Shown here piece after piece: positions 57,084 to 64,000 of a stretch of DNA of 64,000 nt. Position 1 is the first letter of the stretch; every line of letters begins with the position of its first letter. A model generated the notes under the pieces. That model did not search any database and was not told where the DNA came from. It worked only from the letters and a program-made list of their open reading frames with translations. This DNA is from Dehalococcoidia bacterium (GTDB taxonomy: Bacteria > Chloroflexota > Dehalococcoidia > Tepidiformales > Tepidiformaceae): the NCBI GenBank assembly GCA_022827945.1, contig JAJEIT010000055.1, forward strand, positions 17,075 to 81,074, written 5' to 3'. A program made the position numbers and the translations under genes.

Positions 57084-58402
57084 AGCAGCGGCAGGTACTC
57101 CGAGAGCTCGAAGTCCGAGACATGGCGCTGGTAGCGCTCCCACTCGATGCGCTTGTTCTTCAGCAGCGTCTCGAAGACGTGCTCGCCCAGCGCCTCGCGC
57201 AGCAGCTTCGACTCCGCTGCCGCGTCGATCGCCTCCCGCAGGTTCCCCGGAAGCGTCGCGATCCCCAGGTCCGCGCGCTCCCCGTCCGACATCTCGAACA
57301 CGTTCTCCTCGACCGGAGGCGGCAGCGCGCGTTCCTGCTCGATCCCGTCGAGCCCCGCCGCCAGCATCACCGCGAACGCCAGGTACGGGTTGCACGCCGG
57401 GTCCGGCGAGCGGTACTCGATGCGGGTATGCACCTCGTCACCCGGTGAGTACTCGGGGATACGCACGAGGTCGCTCCGGTTCCGCCGCGCCCAGCTCAGG
57501 TACACCGGCGCCTCGAAGCCCGGCTGCAGCCGCTTGTAGCTGTTCACCCACTGGTTCGTCACGAGCGTCATCGCGCGCGCATGGGCCAGGAGCCCCGCCA
57601 CGTACCCCTTCGCCAGCGCGCTCAGGTGGTACACGTCGTCCTCGTCGAAGAACGCGTTCCGCTCTCCCTTGAACAGCGACTGGTGCACGTGCATGCCGCT
57701 GCCGTTCTCGTCCTCCAGCGGCTTCGGCATGAAGGTCGCGTACACGTCGTTCGAGGCTGCGATCTCCTTCACCACCGCGCGATAGGTCATGGCGTTGTCC
57801 GCCATCGTCAGCGCGTCCGTGTAGCGCAGCGCAATCTCGTGCTGGCTGGGCGCCACCTCGTGATGGCTCGACTCCACCTCGATCCCCATCGCGCTCAGCG
57901 TCAGCACCGTGTCCCGGCGCAGGTCCGATCCCTTGTCCGCGATCTGGTCGAAGTACCCGCCCTTGTCCAGCGGGACCGTGCTCTCCTGGTCCTCGAAGTA
58001 GAAGTACTCGAGCTCGGGGCTCACGTAGAAGGTGTAGCCGAGCGCCTTCGCCCGCTCCAGCTGGCGGCGAAGCACCCCGCGCGGATCGCCCTCGAAGGGC
58101 TCGCCGTCGGGCCGGTAGATGTCGCAGAACATGCGCGCAACGCCCTGCTCGCGCGGACGCCACGGCACCAGCTGGAACGTCGCTGGATCGGGGCGCGCGA
58201 GCATGTCCGACTCGTCGATTCGGGCGAACCCCTCGATGCTCGAGCCGTCGAACCCCATCCCCTCTTCGAGCGCGTTCTCAAGCTCTCCGACCGTGATCTG
58301 GAAGCTCTTCAGCGTCCCCACAATGTCCGTGAACCAGAGCCGCACGAACTTCACGTCGTTCTCGCGGCACGCCGAGATCACATAGCTCGCTGACTCGTTC
58401 AT
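57080..58402 (-). CDS. glnA: Type I glutamine synthetase
   Basis: VRLWFTDIVGTLKSFQI...GMGFDGSSIEGFARIDESDMLARPD...NGSGMHVHQSLFKG. Confidence 0.95.
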   Translation of the reverse strand: MNESASYVISACRENDVKFVRLWFTDIVGTLKSFQITVGELENALEEGMGFDGSSIEGFARIDESDMLARPDPATFQLVPWRPREQGVARMFCDIYRPDGEPFEGDPRGVLRRQLERAKALGYTFYVSPELEYFYFEDQESTVPLDKGGYFDQIADKGSDLRRDTVLTLSAMGIEVESSHHEVAPSQHEIALRYTDALTMADNAMTYRAVVKEIAASNDVYATFMPKPLEDENGSGMHVHQSLFKGERNAFFDEDDVYHLSALAKGYVAGLLAHARAMTLVTNQWVNSYKRLQPGFEAPVYLSWARRNRSDLVRIPEYSPGDEVHTRIEYRSPDPACNPYLAFAVMLAAGLDGIEQERALPPPVEENVFEMSDGERADLGIATLPGNLREAIDAAAESKLLREALGEHVFETLLKNKRIEWERYQRHVSDFELSEYLPLL

Positions 58403-58471
58403 CGTCTCGTCCCGCGGACGGTTCCGCGCATCCACCCTACCCGTCCGATGTTACAGGCAGGTTGCGGAACG

Positions 58472-59152
58472 CTACTCCCCCGCCGCCTCGCGCTGCCGCC
58501 GCAGCCAGTCCTGCACGAACGGGTTGTGGTCCCGCTCGAACGCCACCGTCGTCTCCTGCATGTGGCCCGGCAGCACGATCGTCTCCTCCGGCAGCGTCAG
58601 CAGCTCGTTCGTGATGCTGCGCATCTCCTCGTCGAAGTCCCCGCCCGGCAGGTCCGTGCGCCCGATGGAACCCCGGAAGAGCGTGTCTCCGCTGAAGAGC
58701 AGGCCGTCGGCGTAGTAGCTGACGCTGCCCGGCGTGTGGCCGGGCGTCGCGATCGCCTTCAGCTTCAGCCCCGCCACCTCCACGTCGTCCCCGTTCGTGA
58801 CGAAGCCGTTCGGGTCCGGCGGCGCCTGCGACTCGTCGATGCCGAAGCTCGACACCGCCCCCTGCCACCCGTTCCGCAGCAGGTCGAGGTCGCTCTGGTG
58901 CAGCAGGAACGATGCTCCCGTCGCCGCCTGTACCCCGCGAACCCCCAGAATGTGGTCGACATGCGCGTGCGAGTTCGCGATCGCCTTGATCGTCACCCCC
59001 ATGTCCTTCGCCAGCGCCAGCACCTCGTCCGGCTGGTCCCCCGGATCGATGCAGATCGCCTCACCCGTGCGGCGGTTCCCTACCACCCAGCAGTTCTCGG
59101 CGAAGACCCCCACCACGATCCCCCGCACCATGATCTCGTTCGCGACGTCCAT
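58472..59152 (-). CDS. MBL-fold metallohydrolase (glyoxalase II-like)
   Basis: ANSHAHVDHILGVRGVQ...TPGHTPGSVSYY...LFSGDTLFRGSIGRTDLPGGD...VLPGHM. Confidence 0.94.
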   Translation of the reverse strand: MDVANEIMVRGIVVGVFAENCWVVGNRRTGEAICIDPGDQPDEVLALAKDMGVTIKAIANSHAHVDHILGVRGVQAATGASFLLHQSDLDLLRNGWQGAVSSFGIDESQAPPDPNGFVTNGDDVEVAGLKLKAIATPGHTPGSVSYYADGLLFSGDTLFRGSIGRTDLPGGDFDEEMRSITNELLTLPEETIVLPGHMQETTVAFERDHNPFVQDWLRRQREAAGE

Positions 59153-59205
59153 GCGCGGAGCTTCCCCGCCCACCGCCGCCCCGTCAACCGCGCCGGGACG
59201 TCCCC

Positions 59206-59934
59206 ATGAGCCCCCTCGACCTCGTACTCATCAGTGTCCTCGGAGCCGTGGCGGCCCTCCCCCAGAACGTGGCCGGCTTCGGCTTCGCCCTCGTCCTCGC
59301 CCCCCTCCTCGTTCTCTTCATCGACCCCGAGGAGACCGTCATCATCGTCAACATCCTCGCCATGCTCTCGGCCACGGCGGTGGTCTGGAGGCTCCGGCAC
59401 GCCGTCGCCTGGCGCACGGTCGGCATCCTCTTCGTCGCGTCCTTCGTCGGGATGCCGCTGGGGTTGCTCGTGCTCCTCGCCGTCGATCCGACGGTGATCC
59501 AGGTGCTAATAGCCCTCGCCGTGCTTAGCGGGACGCTCGCCCTTGCCCGCGGTCTCACCATCGGTGGCAACACCGCCATCGCCGCCGCCGCGGGCGTCGC
59601 GGGCGGCTTCCTGCGCACCAGCACCAGCGCCGCCGGCCCGCCCGTCATCCTCTACCTCCAGGCGCGGCAACTCGCCCCCGACCCCTTCCGCGCGACCGGA
59701 TCGTTCTTCCTCATGGCGACAGGCGCGGTCGCTATCGTCCTCTATGCCGCCACCGGCAGCCTCGACGCCGACATCGGCCTCTCCGTGGGCGCTGCCATCC
59801 CCGGCGTCGCCGTCGGCACCGCCGTCGGCGCGGTGTTCGCAGGGCGCGTCAACGAGCGTGTGTTCCGCCGGCTCGTCACCGTCCTCTTGGTTGCCACCGC
59901 CGTCACGGCTCTCGTCACGGCCTTCCTCGGCTAG
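59206..59934 (+). CDS. TauE/SafE-family membrane exporter
   Basis: [27 protein letters not shown]...[21 protein letters not shown]. Confidence 0.88.
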   Translation: MSPLDLVLISVLGAVAALPQNVAGFGFALVLAPLLVLFIDPEETVIIVNILAMLSATAVVWRLRHAVAWRTVGILFVASFVGMPLGLLVLLAVDPTVIQVLIALAVLSGTLALARGLTIGGNTAIAAAAGVAGGFLRTSTSAAGPPVILYLQARQLAPDPFRATGSFFLMATGAVAIVLYAATGSLDADIGLSVGAAIPGVAVGTAVGAVFAGRVNERVFRRLVTVLLVATAVTALVTAFLG

Positions 59935-59980
59935 CACTGCCCCTCGCAACCCTGCCCCTCTCCCGCGTACCCTTCCGCCC

Positions 59981-61591
59981 ATGGCCCTCGACGACCTCCC
60001 CCTGCTCCCCACCCGCGTCGACGTCCTCGACGATCGCTACCGGGAGAACCGCGAGGCCAACCTCGCCCTCGTCGACGACCTCCGCGACCGCCTCGCGCGC
60101 GTCGAACAGGCGGGCGGCCAGCGCTACGTCGAGCGCCACCACGCCCGTGGCAAGCTCCTCGCGCGCGAGCGCATCCAGCGCCTCATCGACCCCGACGGCG
60201 CTTTCCTCGAGCTGAGCCCCCTCGCCGCCGACGGCGTTTACGACGACGACGTGCCCGCCGCCGGCATCGTCACCGGCATCGGACGCGTCAGCGGCCGCGA
60301 GTGCGTCATCATCGCCAACGACGCCACCGTGAAGGGCGGCTCCTACTACCCGCTCACCGTGCGCAAGCACCTCCGCGCCCAGGAGATTGCCGAGCAGAAC
60401 CACCTCGCCTGCATCTACCTCGTCGACTCCGGCGGCGCCTTCCTCCCCCTTCAGCACGATGTCTTCCCCGACCGCGACCACTTCGGCCGCATCTTCTACA
60501 ACCAGGCCAACCTCAGCGCGAAGGGCATCTACCAGGTCGCCGCCGTCATGGGCTCCTGCACGGCCGGGGGCGCCTACGTCCCCGCCATGAGCGACGAGAC
60601 GGTCATCGTCCGTGGCACCGGCACGATCTTCCTCGGCGGGCCGCCCCTCGTGAAGGCCGCCACCGGGGAGGAGACGACCGCCGAGGAGCTCGGCGGCGCC
60701 GACGTCCACACCCGCATCAGCGGCGTCGCCGACCACTTCGCCGAGGACGACGAGGACGCCCTCCGCACCGTCCGCAGCATCATCGCCAGCATCCCCGCCA
60801 CCAAGACCCCGCCCTGGGAGGTGCCCGACGCCGCCCCGCCCCTCCATGACCCGGAGGAGCTGTACGGCGTCGTCCCGCCCGACTACGGCCGCACCTACGA
60901 CGTGCGCGAGGTCATCGCTCGCCTCGTCGACGGCTCCCGCTTCCACGAGTTCAAGGCGCGCTACGGCACGACCCTCGTCTGCGGTTTCGCCCGCATCACC
61001 GGCTTCCCCGTCGGCATCATCGCCAACAACGGCATCCTCTTCGGCGAGAGCGCCCTCAAAGGCGCCCACTTCGTCGAGCTCTGCGGCCAGCGCCGTGTCC
61101 CCCTCGTCTTCCTCCAGAACATCACCGGCTTCATGGTCGGCCGCCAGTACGAGAACGCCGGCATCGCACGCGACGGCGCCAAGATGGTCACCGCCGTCGC
61201 CAGCGTCGCCGTTCCCAAGTTCACGGTCGTCATCGGCGGCAGCTTCGGCGCCGGCAACTACGCCATGGCCGGACGCGCCTACTCGCCCCGCCAGCTCTGG
61301 ATGTGGCCCAACGCCCGCATCAGCGTCATGGGCGGCGAGCAGGCAGCCAACGTTCTCCTCCAGGTCCGCCTCGACCGGGGCGAGGAGCTGAGCGAGGAGG
61401 AGCAGCGCGCCTTCATGGCCCCCACGCTCGAAACCTACGAGCGTGAGGGCTCCCCGTACTTCAGCAGCGCCCGCCTCTGGGACGACGGCGTCATCGACCC
61501 GCTCGACACCCGCCGCGTCCTCTCCATGGGCATCTCCGCCGCTCTCAACGCCCCGATCCCCGAGACCGACTGGGGCGTCTTCCGCATGTAG
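59981..61591 (+). CDS. Acyl-CoA carboxylase carboxyltransferase subunit (methylcrotonyl-CoA carboxylase beta-like)
   Basis: [30 protein letters not shown]...[30 protein letters not shown]...[16 protein letters not shown]. Confidence 0.94.
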   Translation: MALDDLPLLPTRVDVLDDRYRENREANLALVDDLRDRLARVEQAGGQRYVERHHARGKLLARERIQRLIDPDGAFLELSPLAADGVYDDDVPAAGIVTGIGRVSGRECVIIANDATVKGGSYYPLTVRKHLRAQEIAEQNHLACIYLVDSGGAFLPLQHDVFPDRDHFGRIFYNQANLSAKGIYQVAAVMGSCTAGGAYVPAMSDETVIVRGTGTIFLGGPPLVKAATGEETTAEELGGADVHTRISGVADHFAEDDEDALRTVRSIIASIPATKTPPWEVPDAAPPLHDPEELYGVVPPDYGRTYDVREVIARLVDGSRFHEFKARYGTTLVCGFARITGFPVGIIANNGILFGESALKGAHFVELCGQRRVPLVFLQNITGFMVGRQYENAGIARDGAKMVTAVASVAVPKFTVVIGGSFGAGNYAMAGRAYSPRQLWMWPNARISVMGGEQAANVLLQVRLDRGEELSEEEQRAFMAPTLETYEREGSPYFSSARLWDDGVIDPLDTRRVLSMGISAALNAPIPETDWGVFRM

Positions 61592-61614
61592 GGCGCGAGC
61601 GTCGCGCTCGCGCC
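61592..61614 (+). terminator. Perfect 10-bp stem, 3-nt loop immediately after the carboxyltransferase stop
   Basis: GGCGCGAGCG-TCG-CGCTCGCGCC. Confidence 0.5.
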
Positions 61615-61692
61615 TCCGGGATGCGCAACTCTTGCGTGCTAGACTCGCCGCCCGCCCGTTTCGCGATGGAGGCGGCGGCTGGAGGAAGGCAG

Positions 61693-63207
61693 ATGCCCGA
61701 AGGACCGGAGAGCGGCAAGGCGGCTGCCTCCACCTCCCACGATGAAAGGGAGGCAAGTGTCGAAAGCTCGCTGACCAACGGACTGCAGATGTCGCACGAG
61801 CAAATGCTGGAGCTCGGGCGCAAGGCCCTCGACCTCGTCGTGGACCGCATTGAGAGCCTCCCTTCCGAGCAGGCCTGGGATGGCGAGTTCCGGAAGGTTC
61901 TCGAGTCCCACCTCGCCGAGGATCCCCCCGAGGGCCCCAATCCCGCTTCCGAGGTGCTCGACAGGCTCGCGCGGGACGTGCTCCCCTTCAGCGCGCGCCT
62001 CGATCACCCTCGCTTCTTCGGTTTTATCCCCACCTCGCCCACCTGGCCCGGCGTCGTCGCCGACTTCCTCGCTGCGGGCTACCTGTTCAACCAGTGCACG
62101 TGGCTCGTCGCGAGCGGCCCCAGCCAGGTCGAGCTCGTCGTCATCGACTGGTTCAGGCGCTGGCTCGGATACCCCGAGGGGGCGGGCGGGCTCTTCACCA
62201 GCGGTGGCTCGGCCGCCAGCGTCGACGCCTTCGTCGCCGCCCGCGAGGCCGCCGGCCACCCCGAACGAGCCACCGTCTACATGAGCGACCAGAGCCACAG
62301 CGCCCTCCCCCGCGCGGCCGTGATCGTCGGCATCCGCCGCGACCACATCCGCAAGATTCCGAGCGACAGCAGCTTCCAACTCGACATGGAGGCGCTCTCC
62401 AATGCTGTCGCCGCCGACCGCGCTGCCGGGCTGAACCCTATCGCCGTCTGCGCCAATGCCGGTACCTCCAGCACCGGCTCCATCGACCCTCTCGAGGACC
62501 TGGCGGACTTCTGCGAAGCCGCAGGCCTATGGCTTCACGTGGATGCCGCCTACGGCGGGTTCGCGGTCGTGACCGAGCAGGGCAAACAACTCCTGCGCGG
62601 CATCGAGCGCGCCGATTCGGTAGGGCTTGATGCCCACAAATGGTTCTTCCAGCCGTACGAGGCCGGCTGCCTGCTGGTGAAGGACAGGGAGACGCTCAGC
62701 GACGCCTTCCACATGCCGCACGACATCCTCCAGGACACGGTATGGGGAGCCGATCACCCCAACTTCGCGGACATCGGCCTGCAGTTGAGCCGCTCCGCCC
62801 GCGCCCTGAAAGTCTGGATGTCCGTCCAGACCTTCGGCATGGTCGCCTTCCGCGAAGCCGTCGAGAACGGGATGGAGCTCGCCGCCCGCGCCCACGACTA
62901 CGTCGACGCCAGTCCGGTCCTCGAATCCCTCAGCGCTCCGGTCCTGGGGATCGCGTGCTTCCGCGTCAATCCAGGCGGCGGCCTCCTCGATGAGGCGGCC
63001 CTGGAGGAGGTCAACCGCACCGTGCTCGCGCAGATGTTCTGGGACGATCCCGCCTTCATGTCCTCCACGATGCTGCACGGGACGTTCGCGCTCAGGATGT
63101 GCATCATCAATCACACCACCACCTGGGACGACGTGCGCGAGACCCTTGAAGCGGTCGAGGGCTTCGGGAGGAAGGCGCTCTCGCAGAGGGATGCCCTCGC
63201 GCAATAG
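61693..63207 (+). CDS. PLP-dependent aromatic-amino-acid-type decarboxylase
   Basis: RBS ggaggaagg; FTSGGSAASVDAFVAAREAAG...HVDAAYGGFAVV...VGLDAHKWFFQPYEAGCLLVKD (PLP Lys). Confidence 0.92.
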   Translation: MPEGPESGKAAASTSHDEREASVESSLTNGLQMSHEQMLELGRKALDLVVDRIESLPSEQAWDGEFRKVLESHLAEDPPEGPNPASEVLDRLARDVLPFSARLDHPRFFGFIPTSPTWPGVVADFLAAGYLFNQCTWLVASGPSQVELVVIDWFRRWLGYPEGAGGLFTSGGSAASVDAFVAAREAAGHPERATVYMSDQSHSALPRAAVIVGIRRDHIRKIPSDSSFQLDMEALSNAVAADRAAGLNPIAVCANAGTSSTGSIDPLEDLADFCEAAGLWLHVDAAYGGFAVVTEQGKQLLRGIERADSVGLDAHKWFFQPYEAGCLLVKDRETLSDAFHMPHDILQDTVWGADHPNFADIGLQLSRSARALKVWMSVQTFGMVAFREAVENGMELAARAHDYVDASPVLESLSAPVLGIACFRVNPGGGLLDEAALEEVNRTVLAQMFWDDPAFMSSTMLHGTFALRMCIINHTTTWDDVRETLEAVEGFGRKALSQRDALAQ

Positions 63208-63243
63208 CCCGGGCTATCCCGGCCCCGCCCCTACAATGCTCCC

Positions 63244-64000
63244 GTGTTCGAAGCCGTCCTCGTGGCGAACCGCGGCGAGATCGCCGTGCGCATCATCCGC
63301 ACCCTGCGAACGCTCGGTGTGCGCGCCGTTCTCGCGGCCTCCGTGCCCGACCGCCACAGCCTCGCCGCCCGTCTCGCCGACGAGGTCGTGCTGCTCGAAG
63401 GCCACGCCGCCGCCGACACCTACCTCGACATCGATGCCGTTGTCGCCGCGGCGAAAGACACCGGCTGCGAGGCCGTCCACCCCGGCTACGGCCTCCTCAG
63501 CGAGCGCCCCGACTTCGCCCGCGCCTGCGCCGATGCCGGCCTTGTGTTCGTCGGCCCCTCCCCGGAGACCCTGACGCTGCTCGGCGACAAGGTCGCCGCG
63601 CGCGACCTCGCAGTCGCCAACGACGTGCCCGTCGCCCCCGGTGCCGAGGGCGCGACCGATGCCGAGTTCGCCGACGCCGCCCGCGAGGTCGGCTTCCCCC
63701 TCATGCTCAAGGCCCGCGGCGGGGGCGGCGGCCTCGGCATGCGCGTCGTCCTGACCCCCGACGACCTCGGTGCCGCGATCGAGGCCGCCCGCCGCCAGAC
63801 CGCCGCCGCCTTCGGCGACGACCGCCTCTTCGTCGAGCGCTACGTCGCGAACGCCCACCACGTCGAGGTCCAGGTGCTTGCAGACGCGCACGGCCATGCC
63901 GTCCACCTCGGCGAGCGGGACTGCTCCGTCCAGCGCCGCCACCAGAAGCTCGTCGAGGAGACCCCAAGCCCCGTCGTGGACGCCTCCCTGCGCGACGAAC
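63244..64000 (+). CDS. Biotin carboxylase / acyl-CoA carboxylase alpha subunit, 3' end cut by window edge
   Basis: GTG; VFEAVLVANRGEIAVRIIRTLRTLGVRAVL...AVHPGYGLLSERPDFARAC...KARGGGGGLGMR. Absent from ORF track since no stop in window. Confidence 0.95.
   Translation, partial: MFEAVLVANRGEIAVRIIRTLRTLGVRAVLAASVPDRHSLAARLADEVVLLEGHAAADTYLDIDAVVAAAKDTGCEAVHPGYGLLSERPDFARACADAGLVFVGPSPETLTLLGDKVAARDLAVANDVPVAPGAEGATDAEFADAAREVGFPLMLKARGGGGGLGMRVVLTPDDLGAAIEAARRQTAAAFGDDRLFVERYVANAHHVEVQVLADAHGHAVHLGERDCSVQRRHQKLVEETPSPVVDASLRDE

Overview
The window is a GC-rich bacterial chromosome segment, densely coded on both strands. Gene content suggests a Chloroflexota/Dehalococcoidia-like lineage (inference only). 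I support about 75 CDS, mostly housekeeping and metabolic: etfB (partial), amt-glnK, purU, sucD, surE-yebC-ruvC, uvrB, panBC, fpg, ruvA, an M16 peptidase, purL/purQ, a PgpH-like 7TM-HD protein, rpsU, rpsT, rho, rpsO-pnp, sucC, glnA, and acyl-CoA carboxylase subunits (the second runs off the window). There are three toxin-antitoxin pairs (MazEF, VapBC, HicAB), no rRNA, tRNA or CRISPR that I could recognise, and no clear mobile element. The most unusual items are: (1) a membrane-anchored DsbA/thioredoxin-like protein whose two halves are in swapped order (apparent circular permutation), 26758-27696; (2) a split-cytochrome-b (b6f-like) bc complex operon with a cytochrome c - multi-LysM - cupredoxin fusion in place of cyt f/c1, plus a 32-aa single-TM peptide ORF at its head and two mini-proteins at its tail, 40442-45032; (3) a rho gene whose N-terminal domain is in frame but has no ATG/GTG/TTG start, with an overlapping leader ORF; (4) a panBC leader with an attenuator-like hairpin and internal repeats, a pan-RNA candidate; (5) tandem sortases beside a TE-rich surface protein; (6) purQ and purL separated by duplicated DUF4389-type membrane proteins. 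Most long ORFs opposite these genes are GC-bias shadow ORFs. Many family names rest on motif recognition by eye, since no searches were possible.
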